NCBI RefSeq assembly: GCF_001713395.1
Contig: NZ_CP016452.1
Coordinates: forward strand, 2,046,001 to 2,110,000
Source of the DNA: Sinorhizobium sp. RAC02
GTDB taxonomy: Bacteria > Pseudomonadota > Alphaproteobacteria > Rhizobiales > Rhizobiaceae
Direction of reading: 5' to 3'
DNA: 64,000 bases
Shown: positions 8,767 to 16,729 of the stretch, one piece after another
Layout: each line of letters opens with the position of its first letter
Position numbering within the stretch: position 1 is the first letter of the stretch
The notes under the pieces: generated by a model
What the model saw: only the letters and a program-made list of their open reading frames with translations
The model's database searches: none
Told to the model about the DNA's origin: nothing
Program-made: the position numbers and the translations under genes

Positions 8767-9592
8767 GGGCGAATCCTTTCGGTCGGATGCGCAACGTGAC
8801 AGCGCAAAGAACGGCTACGGCCATGCCGCCGAGAACCGGGCTGAGATAGATGCTGACGAGAACCTGGGCAGCCCCGAAGACGAGGCAGGCCGCAGCCAGT
8901 GCGCCGAAGGACGAACCGGCGACCATGACCAGCATGAACGCTCCGGTGAGCCATGCGACGCCCATGTTGGGATCGACGCTGGTCAGCGGCGCCAGAAGCG
9001 CGCCGGCCAATGCGGCAAGACCGGTTCCGATCATGAAGGTCGCAAGCCGGACCTTCTCGGTATCGATGCCAAGCGCCCGCGCCAGCGTCTCGTTCATGAT
9101 CACGGCTCTCGCCGAAAGGCCGAGGCGCGTGCCGTCCAGCAGGAAGGCAAAGCCGAAACCGAGCGCAAGGGCGGCGACAATCGCAAAAAGGCGATAAAGC
9201 GAGTAGCTGACGTCGAGGAAGGTGAGCGCGCCCGGCAGCAGCGGCGGGGTGAACTGGACATCACGGCCGAACCACAAGGTGATCAACTGCCCGATGACGA
9301 TGCCGAGACCCCAGGTCGCAAGAATGGCGTCCAACGGGCGACGGTAGAGCGGCCGCACGATGAAATGCTCGGTCAGGCCACCGAAAGCCGCGCCGACAAT
9401 GAAGGCAAGCGGAAGCGCGAGCCATGGATTGAGGCCAAGACCGGCAACGACGACGGCGCAATAGGCGCCGATCGTCAGCCAAGCGCCATGGGCGAAGTTG
9501 ATGATCTTCAGCACGCCGAAGATCGCGAGCAGCCCGGCGGCAACGATGAACAGGATAGCCGCGGTACTGACGATATCGAGAACAAGTGTCAT
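8759..9592 (-). CDS. Branched-chain-type ABC transporter permease (LivH/UrtB-like)
   Basis: From the ATG at 9592 the protein is about 277 residues of inner-membrane permease. Its N-terminal LivH motif is GLLAIFGVLKIINFAHGAWLTIGAY, followed by the conserved ERFIVRPLYRRPLD-like block (here EHFIVRPLYRRPLD). The frame is open 16 codons further, but that extension is not membrane-like. Its stop overlaps the start of the fused LivMG gene. With LivMG it forms the heterodimeric channel of the amide-type importer. Confidence 0.88.
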   Translation of the reverse strand: MTLVLDIVSTAAILFIVAAGLLAIFGVLKIINFAHGAWLTIGAYCAVVVAGLGLNPWLALPLAFIVGAAFGGLTEHFIVRPLYRRPLDAILATWGLGIVIGQLITLWFGRDVQFTPPLLPGALTFLDVSYSLYRLFAIVAALALGFGFAFLLDGTRLGLSARAVIMNETLARALGIDTEKVRLATFMIGTGLAALAGALLAPLTSVDPNMGVAWLTGAFMLVMVAGSSFGALAAACLVFGAAQVLVSIYLSPVLGGMAVAVLCAVTLRIRPKGFARA

Positions 9593-9645
9593 GTCGAAAA
9601 AATCCGATGCTGGAGGCGGAGCTTTCGCCCCACCCCGCACGAGAA

Positions 9646-10794
9646 TTACAGGTTAGGGCACTGATCCCCTGGATCGACATCTTTGAAGCTGTCGACGACG
9701 ACGACGCTTCCGTCGTCCTTCACCTGGCCGAGATACATCGTCAGCGGCGCATGATGCTGCTTGCTCATCGAAACCTCGCCGCGCGGTCCCTTGAAGGAAA
9801 CGACCGGTAAGGCCTCGATAACAGCTTCCGTATCAATTGAGCCGGCTTTCTCGACGGCTGCCTTGTAGAGATAGATCGCCTCGTACTGCGGCACGGAAAG
9901 GTCGTTGGGCGTGCGCAGTTCCTTGCCGAACTTCGCCTCCATCGCAGCCAGGAATGCCTTGTTTTCGGGGCTTTCGATGGCGGTGACATAGGACGCGGAC
10001 AGGAAGATGTCCTTGGCTTCGGCTCCCATGCTTTTGGCGGTCCCTTCATCGACCGCGAGATTGCCGTAGGGTAGCTCGACGCCGGATGACCGCAATTGCT
10101 TGGTCAAGGTCACGTTCGGCGCGCCGCCGGCGGTCGATGTAATGATTGCATCCGCACCGGATGACTTGGCCTTTGAAATAACGGCCGTCCAGTCGCTTCC
10201 GTCTATCGGCAGATATTCCTCGCCAACGACTTCAGCACCGGATTTGGTGATGTAGTCCTTGGCAAACGTGAGCATTCCGCGGCCGAACGCGTAGTCGGAG
10301 CCGATCAGGAAGAACTTCTTCGCGCCCTGCTTGTTGATGAAGTTGTCGACGACCGGCGGAACCTGCTGTTCCGGCACCCAGCCATTGACGAAGAGATTGG
10401 CGTTACACGACTTTCCCTCGTAGAACGAAGTGTAGATGTAGGGAACGTCACCCTTGCTGATGATGGGCAGGCCCGCATTGCGCGCAGCGCTTGTTTCCAT
10501 CGAGATGACGACATTGACCTCCTTCTGGAAGACGAGCGCATCGAAAGCCTTCTGGGCACCAGCCGCTCCGGAAGCGTCGTCGGCAATTTCCAGCTGCAAC
10601 TGGCGCCCGAGAACGCCGCCCTTTGCATTAATTTCCTCGACGGCGAGTTCGGCCGCCTGGACGACCGAAGGCGCAACAACACTGTTGGCGCCCGAGAGAC
10701 CGACAGGAACGCCGATCTTGATCGGGTCCTCTGCAAAGGCGGATGTGGCAAATGCCGCTGATGCCAATGCTAAAGTGATGAGTTTATTTTTCAT
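9646..10794 (-). CDS. Periplasmic substrate-binding protein of the amide-type ABC importer
   Basis: A 382-residue Leu/Ile/Val-binding-type protein (type I periplasmic fold). It has a signal peptide, MKNKLITLALASAAFATSAFA, cleaved before EDPIKIG. Diagnostic blocks are IGVPVGLSGANS, AVEEINAKGGVLGRQLQLEIAD and FFLIGSDYAFGRG. It captures the substrate in the periplasm for the downstream permeases. The AmiC-like sensor at 12590-13720 has the same fold without a signal peptide, so transporter and sensor may bind related amides. AAGGGG precedes the ATG. Confidence 0.9.
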   Translation of the reverse strand: MKNKLITLALASAAFATSAFAEDPIKIGVPVGLSGANSVVAPSVVQAAELAVEEINAKGGVLGRQLQLEIADDASGAAGAQKAFDALVFQKEVNVVISMETSAARNAGLPIISKGDVPYIYTSFYEGKSCNANLFVNGWVPEQQVPPVVDNFINKQGAKKFFLIGSDYAFGRGMLTFAKDYITKSGAEVVGEEYLPIDGSDWTAVISKAKSSGADAIITSTAGGAPNVTLTKQLRSSGVELPYGNLAVDEGTAKSMGAEAKDIFLSASYVTAIESPENKAFLAAMEAKFGKELRTPNDLSVPQYEAIYLYKAAVEKAGSIDTEAVIEALPVVSFKGPRGEVSMSKQHHAPLTMYLGQVKDDGSVVVVDSFKDVDPGDQCPNL

Positions 10795-10827
10795 TTTGTT
10801 CCCCTTTCTTGGCTTGGTTGGTTGGAA

Positions 10828-11673
10828 TCAACCGTAGACATCCGCCCGGCGATCACCGAGCAGATGGTTGAAACTGTTGAGTGCCCGGGTATCGGCAACA
10901 CTCGACAGATCGATGTCCGCGAGAAGGATTTCCTCGCGGTCGGCACTTGCAGGGCCGGATATGGGCCAGCCCTGCGGCCCAAGGATCAGGCTGCGTCCGA
11001 TGAAATTCTGGCCCCGCTCCGTGCCGATCCGGTCGGCGCAGGCGATGAACAGGCCGTTGCTGTGCGCTGCTGCCTTGTGCAGGATATTTGCCATGGGCTC
11101 CGGTACGGTTTCCGCGCAGGCCATCGGCACCCAGTTGGTCGGAACGCAGACGAGCTCGGCACCGGCGAGCGCGAGTTTGCGAAAGGTCTCCGGAAACCAG
11201 CCATCGTAGCAGATCGCAATGCCGACGCGCCCGAACGGCAGGTCGAAGACCGGCAAGCCGAGGTCGCCTTTTTCAAAATAGCGATGTTCGTTGTTCCAAA
11301 GGTGCAGTTTGCGGTATTTGCCGATAAACCCCTGCGGGCCGCATATCATCGCGCTGTTGTAAAAACGGTCGCCATCGCGCTCTGCGACACCGCTGACGAG
11401 GTGGATGGATTGCTCGATGGCAAGGCGGCAGAGGGCGTCTGCGCTCTCTCCACCCGGAACCGCGCCCGCCATCTCTGCGACTTCGTCTGCATCGTTGAAA
11501 TTGTATCCGCTGTCAGCCAATTCCGGCAGGACGACAATCTCCGCACCATCGCTCGCGGCGCGCGTCACCAAGCGTTCGATCGCCGCAAGATTGCCGGCAC
11601 GATCGCCGACGACCGGTTCGAATTGAATTGCTGCGATCGTCACGCGGCGCGGGGTTGAGGTCTTGGGAACCAA
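10828..11673 (-). CDS. Carbon-nitrogen hydrolase (nitrilase superfamily)
   Basis: A 281-residue enzyme with the complete nitrilase triad: Glu51 (LPELADSGY), Lys122 (KYRKLHLWN) and Cys155 (GIAICYDGWFPE). The superfamily hydrolyses nitriles, amides or carbamoyl groups via a Cys-thioester. The TTG at 11673 is the best start: GGAG lies 6 nt upstream and the N-terminus then matches the family (TIAAIQFEPVVGD). The frame continues upstream through a terminator hairpin, which cannot be coding. It is the first gene of the importer operon, directly behind an ANTAR-type leader, so it is probably controlled by antitermination. Nitrile versus amide specificity is open. Confidence 0.85.
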   Translation of the reverse strand: MVPKTSTPRRVTIAAIQFEPVVGDRAGNLAAIERLVTRAASDGAEIVVLPELADSGYNFNDADEVAEMAGAVPGGESADALCRLAIEQSIHLVSGVAERDGDRFYNSAMICGPQGFIGKYRKLHLWNNEHRYFEKGDLGLPVFDLPFGRVGIAICYDGWFPETFRKLALAGAELVCVPTNWVPMACAETVPEPMANILHKAAAHSNGLFIACADRIGTERGQNFIGRSLILGPQGWPISGPASADREEILLADIDLSSVADTRALNSFNHLLGDRRADVYG

Positions 11674-11689
11674 AATTATCTCCAAACGC

Positions 11690-11729
11690 AAAAAACCCCT
11701 GGCACGGAAATCAATCCGTGAACCAGAGG
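11690..11729 (-). terminator. Rho-independent terminator in the leader of the nitrilase operon
   Basis: In the minus-strand RNA, CCTCTGG pairs with CCAGGGG, then after a small bulge CACGGA pairs with TCCGTG. This hairpin (11729-11696) is followed by six U (11695-11690). The nitrilase Shine-Dalgarno sequence begins only 7 nt later. A strong terminator placed before the first gene and after a sensor/antiterminator pair points to conditional readthrough rather than operon end. Confidence 0.8.
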
Positions 11730-11750
11730 CTACATAGCCAACATGTAAAA

Positions 11751-11782
11751 AGCGGCAGCCCTGCCGCTGAGCAATCTTGCTC
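11751..11782 (-). promoter_or_regulatory. Putative ANTAR-binding tandem hairpins in the leader RNA
   Basis: Two hairpins lie back to back in the minus-strand RNA. The first is GAGC-AAGATT-GCTC (11782-11769); the second is AGCGGC-AGGGCT-GCCGCT (11768-11751). Both have hexaloops. The second has A at loop position 1 and G at position 4, the known ANTAR recognition rule; the first has A1 but A rather than G at position 4. They sit about 20 nt ahead of the terminator and downstream of the gene for an ANTAR-domain protein. Binding by that protein is inferred. Confidence 0.6.
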
Positions 11783-11963
11783 GTTCTCACAAGACTTTCA
11801 CAGGAGAAGTTCGCCGTCAAGTACGGCGAGCGTGTATTTTCCCGCCTGGAAAAATGCAGAACAAACGGTCGGTCGAAATACGGCTTCGCAGGCTCCGCAA
11901 ATCAACTAACTAATTGTAAATAAAAGATTATAGTCGACATGTCTGCGCGTGTTTCCGCTCGAC

Positions 11964-12587
11964 TCAGGTGTCGTTTCGTCCGGCTGTCTGTAGCCCGAGA
12001 CTCTTCATGGTTTCGTGAGCGGCAATGATGGATTCGGCGATCGCCGCCATTGGCATCCGCTTGGCCGTTGCCTGATCACGAAGCAATTTGTAGGCGGATT
12101 CTTCATCGAGACCATTGATGGTTCGCAGCGCCGATACGGCTCTTTCGACGAGGCGACGACCCTTCAGAGTGTCCTCAAGCTTCTGGACCTTGCCGGCCAG
12201 CCGCTTCTCGTAGCTGTGCCGGTACCGCGCCAGGGCAAACTGGGTGAGGATGCCAAGGGGCCTCAGCGGCTTGCTGATGACGCCGTGGGCATTGAGATCG
12301 ATAATGGCCTGGAGCGACGTCGGGCTTTCATAGGTGACGATGGCAATGATCGCCGGCTGATGCTGGTCGGCCAGATGCAAGGCGTTCGCGACTTGGACAT
12401 CCTCGATATGCAGGAACACCGTATCGACGTCGGCCGGCAAGACGGGTGGCAAGGGCCAGGTCGCCCGAACCTCGCAGCCAAGCCGTTTGAGATGGGCGAC
12501 CAGCGCGTCCCCGTCCTCGTCTCTCGGGTGAACGACGAGAACCCTGGCGCGCCGCAGATCCTGCATGATCCTACCGGGACCTGCCAT
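11964..12587 (-). CDS. amiR: AmiR-like antiterminator (pseudo-receiver + ANTAR domain)
   Basis: A 207-residue protein. Residues about 8-125 resemble a response-regulator receiver without the usual phosphoryl-acceptor context (RVLVVHPRDEDGDALVAHLKRLGCEV), followed by a coiled-coil linker. The C-terminal ANTAR domain has LKGRRLVERAVSAL and DEESAYKLLRDQATAKRMP. AmiR of Pseudomonas has this layout: it binds leader RNA to prevent termination and is held inactive by AmiC. The ATG at 12587 follows the AmiC-like stop by 2 bp, with GGAGG 7 nt upstream, so the two are coupled. The probable target is the leader at 11690-11782. Confidence 0.88.
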   Translation of the reverse strand: MAGPGRIMQDLRRARVLVVHPRDEDGDALVAHLKRLGCEVRATWPLPPVLPADVDTVFLHIEDVQVANALHLADQHQPAIIAIVTYESPTSLQAIIDLNAHGVISKPLRPLGILTQFALARYRHSYEKRLAGKVQKLEDTLKGRRLVERAVSALRTINGLDEESAYKLLRDQATAKRMPMAAIAESIIAAHETMKSLGLQTAGRNDT

Positions 12588-12589
12588 GT

Positions 12590-13720
12590 TCAGGCCTCCA
12601 GCCAGACGTCTTCGAACCGCGAGGCAGCCAGATACGGATCGGGGCGTAGCGGACCTGGCGCCTGCCAGGCGATATCGAACAGCCCGTCGGCTCGTGCAAC
12701 GCCGATGCGTGGATGCAGCCAGAGATGACGCGTGTCGGCATCGAAACTCAACCGCCCTTCCGGAGCTAGAAACTCCTCTGCGAGAATTTCCTCGGAAATG
12801 CGGTGGGTCTCCAGTGATCCGGCGCGGGCGAGAGCCCGAGCAAAGAGATGCACCTGCACATAGGCCGGCTGCGACCAGACGCTCGTCGTTACCTCCGGAC
12901 CAAACCGGGCCTTGAATGCGCTGACGAAGCGATCGTTGGCCGCCGTCTCCACCGTCTGGAAGTAGGTTGCCGAGAGGATGTGCCCGGTGCACAGATGCGC
13001 CCCGATCTCGCGAATTTCCGTTTCCGCCATGGTCAGGCTGGCGATGGGCACCTTTGCACGATCAATACCGGTCTCAGCATACATCTGGTAGAATTTCTGC
13101 GCGGATCGGCCGATGATCGTGGAAAAGATCGCATCCGGTTTCAGCCGCAGAATATCGGAAATGACCGAGCGCAACGTATCCTCCGTTGCATTTATCGGAA
13201 TATAGCGCTCACTGACGATTTCGCCGCCTTTCGCCTCCAGCACGTCGCGCATGACGCGGTTGGATTCGCGCGGATAAATGTAATCGGCGCCAACGAAGAG
13301 AATGCGCGGTCCGTAGGTGCGAAGCAGATATTCTGCAAGCGCGAACGTATTCTGATTTAGCGTCGCCCCGGTATAGACCACGTTCTCCGAATATTCGAAG
13401 CCTTCATACATGGACGGATAGAACAGAAGGCCGTCGTGCCGCTCAACGATGGGGAGAACGGCCTTGCGGCTTGCCGACATGGAGCCGCCGAAAATGATGT
13501 TCACGTCATCGTCGGTGAGAAGCTTGCGCGCCAGTTCCCTGTAGGCGGCATTATCTCCGCCCGGATCATAGGCGACGGGGACGATGGGCTTGCCGAGCAC
13601 ACCGCCGGCCGCATTGATCTCCTCGATCGCAAGCGCCGTCCCGAAGAAATGCTCGCTCTCGGTGACTTCGGTCACGCCGCTGCGAGAGAAAAGAATTCCA
13701 ACCCGCCACTCGGTGTCCAT
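12590..13720 (-). CDS. amiC: AmiC-like amide sensor / negative regulator
   Basis: A 376-residue protein with the type I periplasmic-binding fold but no signal peptide, starting MDTEWRVGILFSRSGVTEVTE. The opening matches AmiC and urea/amide-binding homologues, as do LAIEEINAAGGVLGKPIVPVAYDPGG and LFYPSMYEGFEYSENVVYTGA. In Pseudomonas, AmiC is a cytoplasmic sensor that releases AmiR when it binds short aliphatic amides. The ATG at 13720 has GGAG 7 nt upstream; a further 14 codons of open frame are ignored. It is cotranscribed with the AmiR-like gene and heads this regulon. Confidence 0.88.
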   Translation of the reverse strand: MDTEWRVGILFSRSGVTEVTESEHFFGTALAIEEINAAGGVLGKPIVPVAYDPGGDNAAYRELARKLLTDDDVNIIFGGSMSASRKAVLPIVERHDGLLFYPSMYEGFEYSENVVYTGATLNQNTFALAEYLLRTYGPRILFVGADYIYPRESNRVMRDVLEAKGGEIVSERYIPINATEDTLRSVISDILRLKPDAIFSTIIGRSAQKFYQMYAETGIDRAKVPIASLTMAETEIREIGAHLCTGHILSATYFQTVETAANDRFVSAFKARFGPEVTTSVWSQPAYVQVHLFARALARAGSLETHRISEEILAEEFLAPEGRLSFDADTRHLWLHPRIGVARADGLFDIAWQAPGPLRPDPYLAASRFEDVWLEA

Positions 13721-13854
13721 GACATCACTCCAGCATTTCGACTTGGTCGGAACAAGGCACACCTATTACCGGCCATGGCAAGCAAAACGCCACCTACTTG
13801 GTGAATACAGATAGATAAGGACGATAGAAAGCGCGGTTTCCAAACCTTGCCCTG

Positions 13855-13880
13855 AAAAACCGTCGCTTCCGAAACGACGG
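13855..13880 (-). terminator. Rho-independent terminator after the MBL-fold hydrolase gene
   Basis: Read on the minus strand, CCGTCG (13880-13875) pairs with CGACGG (13865-13860). An inner TTC/GAA pairing supports it, and five U follow at 13859-13855. It lies about 120 bp past the stop of the metallo-hydrolase gene and upstream of the amiC-like start, insulating the two transcripts. The rest of 13721-14002 shows no gene. Confidence 0.6.
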
Positions 13881-14002
13881 CCGACCGCCGCTGTTTTTTG
13901 CAGAAATCGGGTCGCCCTCCATGTTCTCGCCAAGGCGATAGGCGTTTCGACAATTGCGAGAAGGCAGTGCCGCCCGCGATTGCCGGGCACGTGCAGAACA
14001 CA

Positions 14003-14944
14003 TCAGGCCGGCACGAAGCGATAAGCAGCACCGGCGCGCTCGGCATAGCCGACGCCCGGATAGGTCCAGTGGTAGCCCAGCATCTTGATCTTTTCCGTGG
14101 CGGCCCGGTCGAGCAGCATCTGCCGGCTTTTCAGGGCCGTCTCCGCATCCGTGTCGAAACCGAAATGCCAGTCCGGCCGTGCAAAGAAGATGGTATCGCT
14201 GGTGCAGGCATCGCCCGTCACGAGCAGGTTGCCGTCGCCGGCAAGCTCAAGGGAGAGATGTCCGGGCGTGTGGCCGAGTGTTGGCAGGACCGCCATGCTC
14301 GGCACGATCTCGTCGCCCGGCTTGACCAGCGTCAGGCGATCCTTGACCGCGCCGAGATCCCGCTGCGCGCCCTTGGCGAAACCGTGCAGCCCGGATGGCT
14401 GGCGGGTTTCGAAGGCCGGGTCGGTCCAGAATGCCGCTTCCGCCTCGCCGACATAATAATGGGCATTCGGGAAAAGCACCCTGCCGTCGGGCGTCGTCGT
14501 GCCGCCGGAATGGTCGGGGTGTACATGGGTAAAGACGATTTTGGTGATCTCCTCCGGCTTGACGCCCAGTGTCCCGAGGTTTTCCGCAAGGCGCCCCGCG
14601 CTTGCCTGGAAATACGGCCCGCAGCCGTTGTCGACGAGGATGAGATCGTCGCCATGGCGGATCAGCGGGATGTTCGCCTGCACCGCCGCGCCCTTCTCGT
14701 CGCCGCCGAGCCGTTTCAGGAAATCGGCCCGCTCTTCGGCATTGGCATCGGGCAGCAGGATTTCCGGCGGCAGCATCAGCACGCCGTCGCTGACGACCGT
14801 AATATCGAAGGCGCCATGGTTGAATTTATGAAAGGGCGCGGCAAGTACCTGGCGCGGCAGGGCAAGCAATGCAGTGGCCGCAGCGGCGCCCGCAAGCAAC
14901 TGCCGGCGGGTGGCAAGAATGGTTTTTGCTTCGACTATAGGCAT
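14003..14944 (-). CDS. Tat-exported metallo-beta-lactamase-fold hydrolase
   Basis: A 313-residue MBL-fold protein with the zinc motif THVHPDH (His140, His142, Asp144, His145), GHTPGHLS and TGDA further on. The N-terminus has twin arginines at 13-14 (TRRQLLAG) and a hydrophobic stretch ending VLAAP, a Tat signal, so a folded metal-bound enzyme is probably exported to the periplasm. The ATG at 14944 has GGAG 7 nt upstream; a GTG one codon earlier is less well spaced. The substrate is unknown; lactonase, glyoxalase-like or other roles are possible. It follows an exported alpha/beta hydrolase on the same strand. Confidence 0.85.
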   Translation of the reverse strand: MPIVEAKTILATRRQLLAGAAAATALLALPRQVLAAPFHKFNHGAFDITVVSDGVLMLPPEILLPDANAEERADFLKRLGGDEKGAAVQANIPLIRHGDDLILVDNGCGPYFQASAGRLAENLGTLGVKPEEITKIVFTHVHPDHSGGTTTPDGRVLFPNAHYYVGEAEAAFWTDPAFETRQPSGLHGFAKGAQRDLGAVKDRLTLVKPGDEIVPSMAVLPTLGHTPGHLSLELAGDGNLLVTGDACTSDTIFFARPDWHFGFDTDAETALKSRQMLLDRAATEKIKMLGYHWTYPGVGYAERAGAAYRFVPA

Positions 14945-15037
14945 CACAGGTCTCCTCTGATGATCGTCTCGAAGAGGGAAAAGCGCGCGCCGGGCCGAGA
15001 ACGGCCGCGACGCGCGGGGCTGCCGGGGAGGCGCGGG

Positions 15038-16021
15038 TCAGCCCTTGATAAAGGCCAGGAGATCGGGATTGACGATCTCAGGATGGGTAGCGCACATGCC
15101 GTGCGGCAGGCCGTTGTAGGTTTTCAGCGTGCCGTTCTTCAGCAACTTTGCCGAAAGCGGGGCGGAATCCGCATAGGGCACGATCTGGTCGTCCTCGCCA
15201 TGCATGACGAGGACCGGCAGGTCGATCGCCTTGAGATCCTCCGTGAAATCGGTCTCGGAAAAGGCTTTTATGCAATCGTAATGGGCCTTTGCACCGCCCA
15301 TCATGCCCTGCCGCCACCAGTTGGTGATCAGACCTTGCGAGACTTTTGCGCCAGGCCGGTTGAAGCCGTAAAAGGGACCAGCCGGCACATCCAGAAAGAA
15401 CTGCGCGCGGTTGGCAACGAGCGCAGCACGAAAACCGTCAAAAACCTCGATCGGCAAGCCCCCGGGATTCGTTTCCGATTTCACCATGACCGGCGGCACC
15501 GCGCCGATGATGACCGCCTTGGCGACCCGCCCCTTCTTCGCACGGGCGACATAATGCACCACTTCGCCGCCGCCCGTCGAATGGCCGACGTGGACGGCGT
15601 CCTTCAGGTCGAGCGCATCGGTGAGCGCTGCGACGTCAGCGGCATAGGTATCCATCTCGTTGCCGGTGTCGGTTTGCGTCGAGCGACCATGGCCGCGGCG
15701 ATCGTGGGCAATGACGCGGAAACCCTCGTTGAGGAAGTACATCATCTGATTGTCCCAGTCGTCAGCTGAAAGCGGCCAGCCGTGATGGAAGACGATGGGC
15801 TGCGCATCGCGCGGGCCCCAGTCCTTGTAGAAGATTTCGACATCGTCAGCAGTCTTGATGAAAGGCATGGCGTTGGTTCCCTTCGTTTCGTTTGGTTCGG
15901 TGGTTGATGCCTGGGCGGCGGCATCCAGCGGCAGGGCGAGCACCGCAAGGCCGGCGGCAGCGCCAAGGAGAAGATCGCGGCGCGTGGCCTCTAGTGGAAA
16001 GGCGATGGCTCGTTCATACAT
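15038..16021 (-). CDS. Tat-exported alpha/beta hydrolase (non-heme chloroperoxidase-like)
   Basis: A 327-residue protein from the ATG at 16021 (AGGAGG 7 nt upstream). A Tat signal (Arg14-Arg15, RRDLLLG, hydrophobic run, DAAAQA) precedes an alpha/beta-hydrolase fold. Oxyanion segment: [12 protein letters not shown]. Nucleophile elbow: GHSTGGG with Ser148. Acid: HGEDDQIVP. His: [10 protein letters not shown]. This combination is typical of the cofactor-free chloroperoxidase/esterase branch. The natural substrate is unknown. It lies between the DJ-1-like and MBL genes, all transcribed away from the large regulator gene, possibly as one functional group. Confidence 0.85.
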   Translation of the reverse strand: MYERAIAFPLEATRRDLLLGAAAGLAVLALPLDAAAQASTTEPNETKGTNAMPFIKTADDVEIFYKDWGPRDAQPIVFHHGWPLSADDWDNQMMYFLNEGFRVIAHDRRGHGRSTQTDTGNEMDTYAADVAALTDALDLKDAVHVGHSTGGGEVVHYVARAKKGRVAKAVIIGAVPPVMVKSETNPGGLPIEVFDGFRAALVANRAQFFLDVPAGPFYGFNRPGAKVSQGLITNWWRQGMMGGAKAHYDCIKAFSETDFTEDLKAIDLPVLVMHGEDDQIVPYADSAPLSAKLLKNGTLKTYNGLPHGMCATHPEIVNPDLLAFIKG

Positions 16022-16129
16022 GACTTGCCTCCTGTGCGGGTTTTCCCGCGTCTCGTTGACGGGCATCAGGTTGACGCAGGCCCGGCCGCAACACGAGTTA
16101 AGCGTCGTAAATCGATGCAAACGGGCTCG

Positions 16130-16642
16130 TCACCCACACTGCTGCACGACGCGGATGAGCGCCTGTGCCGCGCGCAGTGGCGATTGCGCACTCTCGCCGA
16201 GGATCAGGAGGCCATTGCCCGCCCCCTCCGGTGTAACAAGCACATGCCGGCCAGGCACGAGCGCGACCGGTTTTCCCGCGGCCAGAAAGGCACGTACCAG
16301 CGGCGCAAGGCCATACTCTCCGTCCGACCATATCCCGCCCGCCATGCCGAAGCAAAAGGCTCCGTTGAAATCCTCGATGACGATCTGGTCGACTGAGAGC
16401 GTATCGGCGAGTTCGTCACGGGCTTGCCTGTCAGCCCGGAAGCGTTCGACCGCATCGCCGCCCTCGCCCCGCGCGCCCGCCAGTATCGGCGGCCCGCCGA
16501 GGGGGGTGGCAATGGCGATCTCGGCGCCCACGTCCTTGAAGGCGTAGTAGGCGGGTGCGATCCAGGAAAGGCCGACCTCCATCTCCTCCGCGTCCTCGAC
16601 GATAAGGATCAGGAAGCGGGGGACGGCGGGCATTTCTGTCAT
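16130..16642 (-). CDS. DJ-1/PfpI-like protein with a degenerate active site
   Basis: A 170-residue protein with GGAG shortly before the ATG. The opening FLILIVEDAEEMEVGLSWIAPAYYAFKDVGAEIAIATPLGG resembles the first half of DJ-1/PfpI/Hsp31-type proteins. The usual nucleophile block (A-x-C-H-G) appears as VALVPGRHVL, without the cysteine. It may therefore be a binding or scaffold protein, or not a true family member; a Cys occurs elsewhere in AFCFGMAGG. No signal peptide. Assignment is moderate. Confidence 0.5.
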   Translation of the reverse strand: MTEMPAVPRFLILIVEDAEEMEVGLSWIAPAYYAFKDVGAEIAIATPLGGPPILAGARGEGGDAVERFRADRQARDELADTLSVDQIVIEDFNGAFCFGMAGGIWSDGEYGLAPLVRAFLAAGKPVALVPGRHVLVTPEGAGNGLLILGESAQSPLRAAQALIRVVQQCG

Positions 16643-16729
16643 TTTCTCACTCCTGTTCTCGCAGCATCATCATCGCTCTGGGCGAGAACTACGAGTTGAG
16701 AGTTGTAAATCCGTGTTAACCGCCGCGCC

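Noticed and set aside
11674..11820. A 49-codon N-terminal extension of the nitrilase
   Set aside because: It would translate through the hairpins and terminator of the leader, and the TTG with GGAG at 11673 gives the family N-terminus.
13898..15769. A 623-codon open frame on the plus strand
   Set aside because: It lies antisense to the MBL and alpha/beta hydrolase genes, which have full domains and signal peptides. The plus-strand translation has no family features and is a GC-bias shadow.
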